Assembly: GCF_001544535.1 (NCBI RefSeq)
Contig: NZ_FCON02000011.1
Span: 56,652 to 120,651 of the forward strand
Direction of reading: 5' to 3'
From: Caballeronia choica
Lineage (GTDB): Bacteria > Pseudomonadota > Gammaproteobacteria > Burkholderiales > Burkholderiaceae
DNA length: 64,000 nucleotides
This document shows positions 17,671 to 26,793 of the stretch, piece after piece. The stretch's first letter is position 1. Each line of letters starts with the position of its first letter. Below the pieces are notes generated by a model. It saw only the letters and a list, made by a program, of their open reading frames with translations, searched no databases and had not been told where the DNA came from. The translations under genes were made by a program, and so were the position numbers.

Positions 17671-18750
17671 TCAGGCGAGCCGTTCTGCAACGGCCTTGCC
17701 GACTTCCGTCGTATTGGCCTTGCCGCCGAGATCGCCCGTATGCGGGCCTTCCTTCAACACCGCTTCGATCGCGGCGAGGATCGCGTCGTGCGCGTCGTGC
17801 TCCACGCCTTCGCCGTTGCCGAGGAAGTCGAGCATCATGCCCGCCGACCAGATCATCGCGATCGGATTGGCGATGTTCTTGCCCGCGATGTCGGGCGCGG
17901 AGCCGTGCACCGGCTCGAACAGCGACGGGAACGTGCGCTCGGGATTCAGGTTGCCCGAAGGCGCGATGCCGATCGTGCCCGTACACGCAGGGCCGAGGTC
18001 CGAGAGGATGTCGCCGAAGAGGTTGGTCGCCACCACCACGTCGAAGCGGTCCGGGTGCAGCACGAAGCGCGCGCAGAGGATGTCGATGTGCTGCTTGTCC
18101 CAGGTCACGTCGGGATAGAGCGCAGCCACTTCGGCGGCGCGCGCGTCCCACCACGGCATGCTGATCGAGATGCCGTTGCTCTTCGTCGCGACCGTGACCT
18201 TCTTCTCGCGACGCTCGGCGAGACCGAACGCGAACTTGAGCACGCGCTCCGAGCCCTTCCTCGTGAAGATCGATTGCTGCATCACGAGTTCGCGCTCGGT
18301 GCCTTCGAACATCGTGCCGCCGACCGCTGAATACTCGCCCTCGGTGTTCTCGCGCACGATCATCATGTCGATGTCGCCGGCCTTGCGGCCCGCGAGCGGG
18401 GAGGGCACGCCGTCGAACAGACGCGCGGGGCGCAGGTTGATGTACTGGTCGAATTCGCGGCGGAACTTGAGCAGCGACCCCCACAGCGAGATGTGATCGG
18501 GCGCGATGGCCGGCCAGCCGACCGCGCCGAACAGGATCGCGTCGGCGCCCTGGAGTTGCGCCTTCCAGTCGTCGGGCATCATCTGGCCGTGCTTCGCGTA
18601 GTAGTCGCAACTTGCCCATTCGATATGCTGGTATTCCAGCGCGATGCCGAAGCGCCTGCTCACGGCGTCGAGCGCGCGCAGGCCTTCGGGCATGACTTCA
18701 CGGCCGATGCCGTCTCCGGGAATGACAGCGATTCGATATGCCTTCGTCAT
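17671..18750 (-). CDS. Tartrate / D-malate dehydrogenase (TtuC/DmlA type)
   Basis: A 359-residue beta-decarboxylating hydroxyacid dehydrogenase. The start IAVIPGDGIGREVMPEGLRA and the signature NLFGDILSDLGP are those of the isocitrate/isopropylmalate family. CDYYAKHGQMMPDDW and the LWGSLLKFRREFDQYINLRP segment are those of tartrate or D-malate dehydrogenases rather than LeuB. It would oxidise D-malate or tartrate with NAD and release CO2. It is first in a leftward run with gabD and the deacylase. Confidence 0.88.
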   Translation of the reverse strand: MTKAYRIAVIPGDGIGREVMPEGLRALDAVSRRFGIALEYQHIEWASCDYYAKHGQMMPDDWKAQLQGADAILFGAVGWPAIAPDHISLWGSLLKFRREFDQYINLRPARLFDGVPSPLAGRKAGDIDMMIVRENTEGEYSAVGGTMFEGTERELVMQQSIFTRKGSERVLKFAFGLAERREKKVTVATKSNGISISMPWWDARAAEVAALYPDVTWDKQHIDILCARFVLHPDRFDVVVATNLFGDILSDLGPACTGTIGIAPSGNLNPERTFPSLFEPVHGSAPDIAGKNIANPIAMIWSAGMMLDFLGNGEGVEHDAHDAILAAIEAVLKEGPHTGDLGGKANTTEVGKAVAERLA

Positions 18751-18813
18751 GCGAGTCTCCTGTTCGGGTTTTCAATGACGACCAGTGTATTCCTGGTGGA
18801 TCGCCATAAAATT

Positions 18814-18831
18814 TGGCTTTTGGTTAAGCCA
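18814..18831. promoter_or_regulatory. Inverted repeat TGGCTT-N6-AAGCCA, candidate operator
   Basis: Perfect 6-base arms at 18814-18819 and 18826-18831 lie about 65 bp upstream of the tartrate dehydrogenase start in an AT-rich patch. Position and symmetry suit an activator or repressor, for example the Lrp-like protein encoded next door. Short arms make chance possible. Confidence 0.35.
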
Positions 18832-18915
18832 CTGTGCACGAATCGTGAAGAAAGCGCCGAACCCAAGCCCTTGGGCGAGCGTGACTTCGCGCGCTGCCCG
18901 CTTAAAGCGGGCGCC

Positions 18916-19413
18916 TCACGGATGGTGCTGTGAAAAGAGTGTTTCGAGCGGATAGTGCGACTTCACGAACGGCGACTTGATGATCACATAGCTGAAGTAC
19001 TTCTCGATGCCGATATCGCGTTCGAGCAGCCCTTCGATGATGCTCTGGTAGTGGCTCACACTGCGCGTCACGAACTTGAGCAGGTAATCGTAGCCGCCGC
19101 TCGCGAGATGGCACTCCACGATCTCGTCGATATCCCTGATCGCGTTGACGAACTTGATGAAGTCTTCGCGGCGATGATCGGCGAGCGTCACTTCGGTGAA
19201 GACGATCTGCACGTCGCCGAGTTTTTCGAGCGCGATCTGCGCACCGTAGCCGACGATATAGCCCGCTTTCTCCAGACGCTTGACGCGGATCAGGCAAGGG
19301 CTCGGCGACAGACCGACCGCATCAGCAAGCTCGACGTTGGTGATGCGGCCTTTCTTCTGCAACTGCGAAAGGATCCGCAGATCGATACGGTCAAGCTTGC
19401 AGTCGTTGCTCAT
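18916..19413 (-). CDS. Lrp/AsnC-family transcriptional regulator
   Basis: A 165-residue regulator. The N-terminal helix-turn-helix is LDRIDLRILSQLQKKGRITN followed by VELADAVGLSPSPCLIRVKR; the C-terminal RAM domain includes DEIVECHLASGGYDYLLKF. RAM domains usually bind amino acids and drive octamer formation. It lies between the tartrate dehydrogenase and aminotransferase genes, all leftward, and is the obvious candidate to control the amine/amino acid region. Confidence 0.93.
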   Translation of the reverse strand: MSNDCKLDRIDLRILSQLQKKGRITNVELADAVGLSPSPCLIRVKRLEKAGYIVGYGAQIALEKLGDVQIVFTEVTLADHRREDFIKFVNAIRDIDEIVECHLASGGYDYLLKFVTRSVSHYQSIIEGLLERDIGIEKYFSYVIIKSPFVKSHYPLETLFSQHHP

Positions 19414-19472
19414 TATGGTGGTGTCGCCCGGGCATCTCGAAATTGTCCGTCGATCTTATCACGCGCTATTTC

Positions 19473-20882
19473 TCATGCCGCCGCGCGCGGCGCCTCTTTG
19501 CCGGAGGCCTTGAGCGCGGCGCTCACGTCCGGTTGCGCGAGCACATCGTCGAGGGTCTTTTCGAGGCGCTCGAACATCATGTCGAACTCGCTTTCCGTAT
19601 AGCAGAGCGCGGGCGCGAAGCCGAGGATGTTGTCGTTGAACGCGCGGAACACCAGGCGGTTTTCATACGCCGCCGCGGCGATCCGTTCCGACAGCTTGAG
19701 CGCCGGATCGAACCCCTGTTTGCTCGTCTTGTCCGACACGAGTTCGAGCGCGCCCAGCAGCCCGCGATGCCGCGAATCGCCGACCAGCGGATGCGCGAGC
19801 AGCGCATCGAGCCCTTGCGCGAAGCGCGGCGCACGCGCGACGCCGTTCGCGAGCAGTCCGCCCTCGTGGTAAAGCCGCAAGACTTCGAGGCCGATCGCCG
19901 CGCTCACCGGATGCGCGGAATACGTGTGTCCGTGGCCGATGGCCGCCGCCGCGTCGCCGCCATCGGCGATGCCCTGGTAGAGCGCGTCGGACATCAGCAC
20001 CGCGCCCATCGGCGCGTAACCGGCCGTCAGACCCTTGGCGACCGTCATCAGGTCCGGTTCCACGCCTTCGCCGGCGCACGCGAACAGCGGGCCGGTGCGC
20101 CCGAAACCGGTGATGACTTCATCGGCGACGAACAGGATGTCGAGCTTGCGGCACGCCTCGCGCATCGCTTTCAGCCAGCCCACGGGCGGCACGATCACGC
20201 CGCCCGAGCCCTGGATCGGCTCGCAGAAGAACGCCGCGACGTTCCCGGCGCCAAGCGCCGCGACCTTTGCTTCGAGCGCGGCGACCGAGGCGGCGATCAA
20301 CGCGTCGTCGTCGGCGAACGCATTGCGGTAAGCATACGGCGACGCGATGTGATGCTGGTTCGGCAGCGGCAAATCGAAGTTGCGATGGAACGCGGGTAAC
20401 GCGGTCAGTCCCGCCCCGATCGACGACGACCCGTGATAGCCGCGCTCCAGCGCGATGATGTGCTTCTTCGACGGCCGGCCAGTCGCGTTGAAGTAGTGCG
20501 TGATGAAGCGCAGCGCGGAATCGACCGCGTCCGAGCCGCCGAGCGTGAAGTACACATGCTGCAACGAAGCCGGCGACAGTTCGACGAGCTTCGCCGCCAG
20601 TTCGATCGCGGGCTCCGAGCCGAAGTGGAAGTAGCCGGTGGCGTAGGGCAGGCGCGTCATCTGGTCGGCCGCGGCCTTGACGATGCTCTCGTGCCCGTAG
20701 CCCGTGTTCACGCACCAGAGGCCGGAGAACGCATCGAGCAGTTCGTTGCCGTCGATGTCGCGCAGGAACACGCCGTGCGCGGAATCGAGGACGGTGACGC
20801 CGCGCGCTTCGTGGGCGCGGTAGCTGACTACCGGGTGGATCAGGTGCTTGCGGTCGGCTTCGATGAGCGCTTGATTCGGCAT
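19473..20882 (-). CDS. Class III omega-aminotransferase
   Basis: A 469-residue PLP aminotransferase. Motifs are LLDAFSGLWCVNTGYGHESI, GGSDAVDSALRF, the acidic PLP contact in ILFVADEVITGFGRTG, and the Schiff-base Lys in MTVAKGLTAGYAPMGA. These match the omega-amino acid:pyruvate / GABA / putrescine transaminase group. The start at 20882 (MPNQALIEADRKHLIHPV) is the conserved one. With gabD downstream it could convert GABA, beta-alanine or a diamine to the semialdehyde that GabD then oxidises. Confidence 0.9.
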   Translation of the reverse strand: MPNQALIEADRKHLIHPVVSYRAHEARGVTVLDSAHGVFLRDIDGNELLDAFSGLWCVNTGYGHESIVKAAADQMTRLPYATGYFHFGSEPAIELAAKLVELSPASLQHVYFTLGGSDAVDSALRFITHYFNATGRPSKKHIIALERGYHGSSSIGAGLTALPAFHRNFDLPLPNQHHIASPYAYRNAFADDDALIAASVAALEAKVAALGAGNVAAFFCEPIQGSGGVIVPPVGWLKAMREACRKLDILFVADEVITGFGRTGPLFACAGEGVEPDLMTVAKGLTAGYAPMGAVLMSDALYQGIADGGDAAAAIGHGHTYSAHPVSAAIGLEVLRLYHEGGLLANGVARAPRFAQGLDALLAHPLVGDSRHRGLLGALELVSDKTSKQGFDPALKLSERIAAAAYENRLVFRAFNDNILGFAPALCYTESEFDMMFERLEKTLDDVLAQPDVSAALKASGKEAPRAAA

Positions 20883-21033
20883 GTTGGTTCTCGTCTCGGT
20901 ATGGGCTGTTGACCGTTCCATACTACTGAGGGAACCCGTATCGCCGTGCCGCCAAAAAAATGCTTAAAGAGCGTGGATGCCGCGTTTTGCGATGCACCCG
21001 CAGCATTTTCTGCTGCGAGCGCTTCAACGCGCT

Positions 21034-21960
21034 TCAATAGCCGCGGCTTCGGTCGATTTGACCGAGCATCGGCTGGCCCGCGCGATGACGGCGGATATTG
21101 TCGAGCACGACATCGACGGCGGTGTCGGGCCGGGTCGCGCTCGCGATGTGCGGCGTGATGCGCACGCGCGGATGCGTCCACAGCGGATGCGACGCGGGCA
21201 GCGGTTCGGGATCGGTGACATCGAGGATCGCGTTCCGCAGCCGCCCGCTTGCGAGCGCCGCCAGCAGATCGTCCTGATTCAGTTGCGGCCCGCGCCCGAC
21301 ATTCACGATCGACGCGCCTTCGGGCAGCGCGGCAAAGAGCTTCGCGTCGAGCAAGCCGCGCGTCGCCTCGGTGAGCGGCAGCAGGCAGATGAGCACGTCG
21401 GTGCGGGCGAGGAACGCACCGAGTGTCTCGTTGCCCGCATAACAATCGATGCCATCGAGCGTGCGCGGCGAGCGGCTCCATCCGGCGCACGGAAAGCCGA
21501 AAAGCCGCAGCCGTTCGAGCACGGCCGTGCCCAGCACGCCGAGCCCGAGCACGCCGACCCGCCGCGACGCCGCCGCGCGCACCGGCATCTCGTGCCACTC
21601 GCGCTGTTGCTGGCGCAGCGCGTAGTCGAACAGATCGCGATGAATCGTGAGCACCGCCTGCGTCACATACTCGACCATGCCCTCGACGATGCCCGGCTCG
21701 ATCATCCGCACGACCGGCACGTGCGCCGGCACGCCGGACAGGTCGAATTGGTCGATGCCCGCACCCACCGAAAACACCACTTCGAGATTCGGCAGCGTGC
21801 GCGCCGGGTCCTCGGGCGGTTGCCACGCGGCGAGATAGCGGATCGCGGCGGCGTCGCCGAGGTCGGGCCACAGGCGGAATTCGAGTTCCGGCGCCTTTTG
21901 CGCGAAGAGCCGCGCCCATTGTTCGCCGCGCGCGGGATCGGCTTTATAGAGGAATGTCAT
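21034..21960 (-). CDS. ghrA: Glyoxylate/hydroxypyruvate reductase A
   Basis: A 308-residue D-2-hydroxyacid dehydrogenase of the GhrA subgroup. The NAD(P) motif is RRVGVLGLGVLGTAVLERL. Later come LICLLPLTEATRGLLD, NVGRGPQLNQDDLLAAL (the catalytic Arg is usually found nearby in this family) and HPRVRITPHIASATRPDTA with the catalytic His. It would reduce glyoxylate or hydroxypyruvate. Only 4 bp separates it from the GNAT gene upstream. Confidence 0.92.
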   Translation of the reverse strand: MTFLYKADPARGEQWARLFAQKAPELEFRLWPDLGDAAAIRYLAAWQPPEDPARTLPNLEVVFSVGAGIDQFDLSGVPAHVPVVRMIEPGIVEGMVEYVTQAVLTIHRDLFDYALRQQQREWHEMPVRAAASRRVGVLGLGVLGTAVLERLRLFGFPCAGWSRSPRTLDGIDCYAGNETLGAFLARTDVLICLLPLTEATRGLLDAKLFAALPEGASIVNVGRGPQLNQDDLLAALASGRLRNAILDVTDPEPLPASHPLWTHPRVRITPHIASATRPDTAVDVVLDNIRRHRAGQPMLGQIDRSRGY

Positions 21961-21964
21961 CGTG

Positions 21965-22846
21965 TCAGCAGACCGCCTGGTTGATGATGCCGAACTGCTT
22001 CAGTTCGCGATCGGCGGTGAGGGTGCCGCTGCGCGCCATCTTCACGACCGTGTCGACGCGGGCGAGCCCGAGGCCCGCGAGCCAGTCGGAAAGACCGCTG
22101 TCGCCCGGGGTGTCGATGCGCACGAACACGCCCGCGTTCAGCGCGAGCCAGTGGCTGATGAGCGCCTTCGCACGGCTCGAAGCGTCGGAGTCGGGCGCGA
22201 CGACCGGGCCGATTGCATACCCGCGCCCGAAGCGCCGGAACAGCGCGAAGCCGAGCAGTTCGCCGTCGCGATCGAGCGCGATGCCGCTCGCGACATCGAG
22301 CAGCGCCGGCAGCAAGTCGCTGCGGTCCAGCCCGCTCGCGCGCGATGCCAGTTCGATCAGGCGCGGCGCGTCGTTGGAACCGAGCGGGCGCAGGCGCTCG
22401 CCCGGCGGCAGCGAAACCAGCGGCGGCTGGAACGCGGCGCCCTGATGCTGGTTGAGCGTGCCGATCTCGCGAAAGCCGAGCTTTTCATAGAGCGGCTTGC
22501 CGGCGGGCGTCGCGTGAAGGAGCGTCGTGCGCTCGCCGAGTTCCGCGAGCAGCAGTTCCATCAGCCTGCGCCCTATGCCGCGCCCCTGCTGCCCGGGCGA
22601 CACGATCACCATGCCGAGCGACGCCGTATCGCTTCCATACTTCCAGCAGAGCGCCGTGCCGATCACGCCGTTCTCGTCCTCGGCGACGAAGCCCTTGCCC
22701 GCATCGGCGACGAAACGCCAGTCGTCCGCGCGATGCGGCCAGTTGAGCTCGCTCGACAGCGCGTGCGCGGCGCCGATGTCGTCGAGGGTGAACGGCCTGT
22801 ATGAAGGCGCTGGTTGCTCCGCTTGTTTCACTTTCGGGTCGGACAC
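21965..22846 (-). CDS. GNAT acetyltransferase, two-domain
   Basis: A 293-residue protein. An N-terminal GNAT domain occupies about residues 15-150, with the acetyl-CoA loop SPGQQGRGIGRRLMELLLAE and LYEKLGFREIG. A second, weaker GNAT-like half follows (ASGLDRSDLLPALLDVASGI and FRRFGRGYAIGPVVAPD). Similar two-domain proteins occur beside amino-acid catabolic genes. The acceptor is unknown. It may N-acetylate an amine intermediate that the deacylase at 15207 could reverse, which is speculation. Confidence 0.82.
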   Translation of the reverse strand: MSDPKVKQAEQPAPSYRPFTLDDIGAAHALSSELNWPHRADDWRFVADAGKGFVAEDENGVIGTALCWKYGSDTASLGMVIVSPGQQGRGIGRRLMELLLAELGERTTLLHATPAGKPLYEKLGFREIGTLNQHQGAAFQPPLVSLPPGERLRPLGSNDAPRLIELASRASGLDRSDLLPALLDVASGIALDRDGELLGFALFRRFGRGYAIGPVVAPDSDASSRAKALISHWLALNAGVFVRIDTPGDSGLSDWLAGLGLARVDTVVKMARSGTLTADRELKQFGIINQAVC

Positions 22847-23085
22847 GCCGGCCTCCTTTGGCTAAAGACTCACCCGTCACTCTCGCATTGCACTGCAACG
22901 CTGACTAGGACGATCTTTCTATCGCGCCGCCGTTCGCCGTGCATCCGGCAGATCGATGCAAAACGCGCAGTCGGCGAGCCGTTTTCGCGCGCGATCTGCT
23001 GAATCGCCCTTTTTGTCGGCGATATCTGCGGCGTGGGAGGCATACGATTTCAGGCATCGCAAGCACGCAACGAGGAACCCAGGCA

Positions 23086-24564
23086 ATGGACAGTTTCGAT
23101 CCGGCAAAGATCGCCGTACGCAGCGGACACTTCATCGGCGGCGAATATGTCGACGAGGGCGCGAGGCGCATCGATGTCGCGCGGCCGTCGGATGGCGTCG
23201 TCTATGCGTCGGTGCCGCTCGCCGATGCCGAAATGATCGACCGCGCCGTGGACAACGCATGGACCGCGTTTCGCACGAGCGGCTGGGCGCGCATGGCGCC
23301 GCGCGAGCGTGCGCGCATCCTGCGGCGTCTCGCGGACCTCGTCGCCGCCGATGTCGAGACGCTCGCGCCGCTCGAAGCGCTCGGCTCGACGCGCCCGGTG
23401 CGCGACGCCGCCGCGTGGGACGTCCCGTACACCGCCGAAGGCATCCGCTTCTACGCGGAGTTCGCCGACAAGCTCGGCGGCGAAGTGATGGCGACCGATC
23501 ACGATCATCTCGGCATGACGATTGCCGAGCCATACGGCGTGATCGCCGCGATCGCACCGTGGAATTTCCCGCTCGTGATGGCGTCCTGGAAGATCGCGCC
23601 GGCGCTCGCGGCGGGCAACGCGGTGGTGCTGAAGCCCTCGGAAATGACGCCGTTTTCCGTGCTGCGCCTGGCCGAACTCGCCATCGCGGCGGGCGTGCCG
23701 AAGGGCATCTTCAACGTCGTGCAGGGCGACGGCCGCACGACCGGCGACGCCCTCGTGCGCCATCCGAAAATCGGCAAGGTGACGTTCACCGGCTCGACCC
23801 GCACGGGCGCCGCCATCATGGCCGCGTGCGCCGAGACCGGCACCAAGCCGGTGACGCTCGAACTGGGCGGCAAGAGCCCGCAACTCGTCTTCGCCGATGC
23901 CTCGCGTCTCGACGATGTCGCGCGCCGCATCGCCGGCGCGATCGCGGGCAATGCGGGGCAGGTGTGCAACGCGGGCTCGCGGCTGCTCGTCGAGCGGTCG
24001 GTCGCGGACGATCTCGCGGCGCGCATCCAGCGTGTGTTTGCCGAACTGAAGCCGGGCGCGACCTGGGCGCCGGGCACGACGCTGCCGCCGATCATCTCCG
24101 AGCCGCAGGCGGCGCGCATCGAGGCGATCGTCGAGCGCACGGTCGCCGCCGGCGCAAGCCTGCGCTATGGCGGCGCGCGCGCCGACGGCGGCACGCGCGG
24201 CGCCTTCTACACGCCGACGATCCTCACCAACGTCACGCCGCGATCCGAAGCCGTGCGCGAGGAGGTCTTCGGCCCGGTGCTCACGCTGCAAACCTTCGAC
24301 AGCGAAGAAGAAGCGCTCGAACTCGCGCAGCATCCCGACTACGGCCTCGCGGCCGGCGTGCACACGGCGGACCTCGGCCGGGCGCTCAGGCTCGTGCGCG
24401 GCATCGAGGCGGGCACGGTATGGGTCAACCACTACGGACGAACCAGCGATTTCATGATTCCGACGGGCGGCTACAAGCGCTCGGGGATCGGCAAGGACCT
24501 CGGCCGGCAGGCTTACGAGGCGAATCTGCGCTTCAAGAGCGTGCTGATCGACATGCGGCCGTAA
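23086..24564 (+). CDS. Aldehyde dehydrogenase family protein
   Basis: A 492-residue NAD(P)-dependent aldehyde dehydrogenase: APWNFPLVMASWKIAPALAA, VTFTGSTRTGA, Glu259 in VTLELGGKSPQLV and Cys294 in GNAGQVCNAGSRLLVE. It resembles gamma-glutamyl-gamma-aminobutyraldehyde / betaine aldehyde-type dehydrogenases more than GabD. The start at 23086 follows a weak GAGGAA; upstream in-frame codons have no coding character. It opens the rightward unit with the HAD, FAD oxidase and transporter genes and could oxidise the aldehyde made by the amine oxidase at 25448. Confidence 0.88.
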   Translation: MDSFDPAKIAVRSGHFIGGEYVDEGARRIDVARPSDGVVYASVPLADAEMIDRAVDNAWTAFRTSGWARMAPRERARILRRLADLVAADVETLAPLEALGSTRPVRDAAAWDVPYTAEGIRFYAEFADKLGGEVMATDHDHLGMTIAEPYGVIAAIAPWNFPLVMASWKIAPALAAGNAVVLKPSEMTPFSVLRLAELAIAAGVPKGIFNVVQGDGRTTGDALVRHPKIGKVTFTGSTRTGAAIMAACAETGTKPVTLELGGKSPQLVFADASRLDDVARRIAGAIAGNAGQVCNAGSRLLVERSVADDLAARIQRVFAELKPGATWAPGTTLPPIISEPQAARIEAIVERTVAAGASLRYGGARADGGTRGAFYTPTILTNVTPRSEAVREEVFGPVLTLQTFDSEEEALELAQHPDYGLAAGVHTADLGRALRLVRGIEAGTVWVNHYGRTSDFMIPTGGYKRSGIGKDLGRQAYEANLRFKSVLIDMRP

Positions 24565-24748
24565 GGCGCTTCAAGGCGACCGCAGAGTCTGCTGTAGAGG
24601 CCCCTCAAAACGCTCGGATTGTGTTTTTGAACGCCCCGAATCAGCGACACCCCCGCTTTTTGCGCTGTTTAAATCTTCCACAGGAATGCGCTTTCCTGTT
24701 TTCGCCACTGAACTCCCGACGAGTTCACAACAACGATAGGACATCACC

Positions 24749-25417
24749 ATGATCGATTTCGAGCCGAAGTACATCACGTTCGACTGCTACGGCACGCTCA
24801 CGAAGTTCCGCATGGCCGACATGGCGCGCGAGCTGTACGGCGACCGCCTGCAAGGCGCGGAGCTGGAGAAGTTCGTCGCGTTCTTCGCGGGCTATCGCCG
24901 CGACGAAGTGCTCGGCGCATGGAAGCCGTATCGCGACGTGGTCGTGAATTCGGTGCGCCGCGCCTGCAAGCGCATGGGCGTGGAGTTCAACGAAGCCGAA
25001 GCCGAGAAGTTCTACACCGCCGTGCCGACCTGGGGCCCGCATCCCGACGTGCCGGAAGGCCTTTCGCGGCTCGCGAAGAAGTACAAGCTCGTGATTCTGT
25101 CGAATGCGTCGAACGACCAGATCCAGAGCAACGTCGACAAGCTCGGCGCGCCGTTCCACAAGGTCTTCACCGCGCAGCAGGCGCAGTCGTACAAGCCGCG
25201 CATGCAGGGCTTCGAGTACATGTTCGACCAGTTGAACTGCAATCCCGAGGACGTGCTGCATGTGTCGTCGAGCCTGCGCTACGACCTGATGACCGCGCAC
25301 GACATGGGCATCAAGCACAAGGCGTTCGTCAAGCGCGGCCACGAGCCTTCGACGCCTTACTACGAGTACTACGAAGTCGACGATATCGGCGGCGTCGCCA
25401 CGCTGCTCGGACTGTAA
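24749..25417 (+). CDS. HAD hydrolase, haloacid dehalogenase type II-like
   Basis: A 222-residue HAD-superfamily protein. Motif I is ITFDCYGTLT with nucleophile Asp12, motif II is LVILSNASN, motif III Lys is in SYKPRMQGF, and the last motif is VSSSLRYDLMTAHDMG. The DCYGT form and lack of a second Asp at +2 resemble L-2-haloacid dehalogenases rather than phosphatases. A role in natural halogenated compounds is not shown by the context; such genes often sit with amine oxidases in proteobacteria. Confidence 0.82.
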   Translation: MIDFEPKYITFDCYGTLTKFRMADMARELYGDRLQGAELEKFVAFFAGYRRDEVLGAWKPYRDVVVNSVRRACKRMGVEFNEAEAEKFYTAVPTWGPHPDVPEGLSRLAKKYKLVILSNASNDQIQSNVDKLGAPFHKVFTAQQAQSYKPRMQGFEYMFDQLNCNPEDVLHVSSSLRYDLMTAHDMGIKHKAFVKRGHEPSTPYYEYYEVDDIGGVATLLGL

Positions 25418-25447
25418 GCCACTCAACGCCAACGCTCAGGGACACCG

Positions 25448-26722
25448 ATGAAGCTCGATTCCTACTGGCTCGACACCGCGCCCGCGTGCAGGTCCGTGAG
25501 CGAAGGGCCGGTCGAAGGCAACGTCGATGTCGCCGTGATCGGCGGCGGCTTCACCGGCCTGTCCGCGGCGCTGGCGCTCGCCAAACGCGGCGCGTCGGTG
25601 GCGGTGCTCGACGCGGGCCGCATGGGCGGCGGCGCGTCGGGCCGCAACGGCGGCCAGTGCAACACGGGCGTCGCGCAAGACTACGTGGCGCTTTACGCGC
25701 AACTCGGCGCCGAACGTGCGCGCGGCTGTTATCGCGCGTATGCGTCGGCGGTGGAGACGGTCGAGCGGTTGATCCGCGATGAGCAGATCGACTGCGACTA
25801 TCTCGCTTCGGGCAAGCTCAAGCTCGCGGCGAAGCCGCATCACCTCGAACACCTCGAAAAGACCGCCGAGCTGATCCGGCGCGAAGTCGATCCCGACGTC
25901 GAACTGATCGGCCGCGACCGGATTCGCTCCGAAGTCGGGTCGGACAGTTTTTACGGTGGCCTGCTGCAGAAGCATGGCGGCCAGATGCACATGGGCAAGT
26001 TCGCCGTCGGGCTTGCGAACGCGGCCGCGCGCAACGGCGCGCGGCTCTTCGAGAACGCCTCGGTCACGTCGATCGAAAAGGACGGCGGCGCGTACCGGAT
26101 CGTGTCCGCACGCGGCGAGCTGCGCGCCAAGCAGGTGCTGATCGCGACCGGCCCGTCGCGGCATGGGCCGTTCGGCTGGTATCGCAGGAGGCTCGCGCCG
26201 GTGGGTTCGTTCATCGTCGTGACCGAGCCGCTGCCGGCTGCCGAACTCGCGCGCCTGTTGCCGGAACGCCGCTCGTATACGACGAGCCGCCTGATGCACA
26301 ACTACTTCCGCGTGACGCCGGATGCGCGCCTGCTGTTTGGCGGACGCGCGCGCTTCACGGCGTCGGAACAACCCTCCGACGCGAAGAGCGGGCGCATCCT
26401 GCAGGCGAACCTCGTGCAGATGTTCCCGACTCTCGCCGATGCGCGCATCGATTATTGCTGGGGCGGTCTCGTCGACATCACCGCCGACCGGTTGCCGCGC
26501 GCCGGCCAGCACGACGGCATCTATTTTTCGATGGGCTACAGCGGCCACGGCACGCAGATGTCGACGCACATGGGCCAGGTGATGGCCGACGTGATCGGCG
26601 GCAACGCGGCGGCGAACCCGTGGCGCGAATTCGACTGGCCCGCGATTCCCGGACATACCGGCAAGCCCTGGTTCCTGCCGCTCGTGGGCACGTACTACCG
26701 CATCAAAGATGTCTTCTATTGA
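25448..26722 (+). CDS. FAD-dependent amine/amino-acid oxidoreductase (PuuB-like)
   Basis: A 424-residue DAO-fold flavoprotein. The FAD-binding start is VDVAVIGGGFTGLSAALALA followed by GGGASGRNGGQCNTGV, a pattern shared with gamma-glutamylputrescine oxidase and related enzymes. The C-terminal FSMGYSGHGTQMSTHMGQV is the flavin-contact end. The reaction is likely oxidative deamination of an amine or N-substituted amino acid to an aldehyde. It is 30 bp after the HAD gene and precedes the oligopeptide-type transporter. Confidence 0.88.
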   Translation: MKLDSYWLDTAPACRSVSEGPVEGNVDVAVIGGGFTGLSAALALAKRGASVAVLDAGRMGGGASGRNGGQCNTGVAQDYVALYAQLGAERARGCYRAYASAVETVERLIRDEQIDCDYLASGKLKLAAKPHHLEHLEKTAELIRREVDPDVELIGRDRIRSEVGSDSFYGGLLQKHGGQMHMGKFAVGLANAAARNGARLFENASVTSIEKDGGAYRIVSARGELRAKQVLIATGPSRHGPFGWYRRRLAPVGSFIVVTEPLPAAELARLLPERRSYTTSRLMHNYFRVTPDARLLFGGRARFTASEQPSDAKSGRILQANLVQMFPTLADARIDYCWGGLVDITADRLPRAGQHDGIYFSMGYSGHGTQMSTHMGQVMADVIGGNAAANPWREFDWPAIPGHTGKPWFLPLVGTYYRIKDVFY

Positions 26723-26793
26723 ACGCATAAAACCTTGAAGCCACATAAAGACACATAACGGCACCCCAAGCCACCTCACGCGGAGAAGTTTCG

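Noticed and set aside
23086-24564. Second gabD
   Set aside because: It lacks the CVCPNR pattern of GabD and its catalytic segment GQVCNAGSR fits other aldehyde dehydrogenases, so it was left as a general family member.
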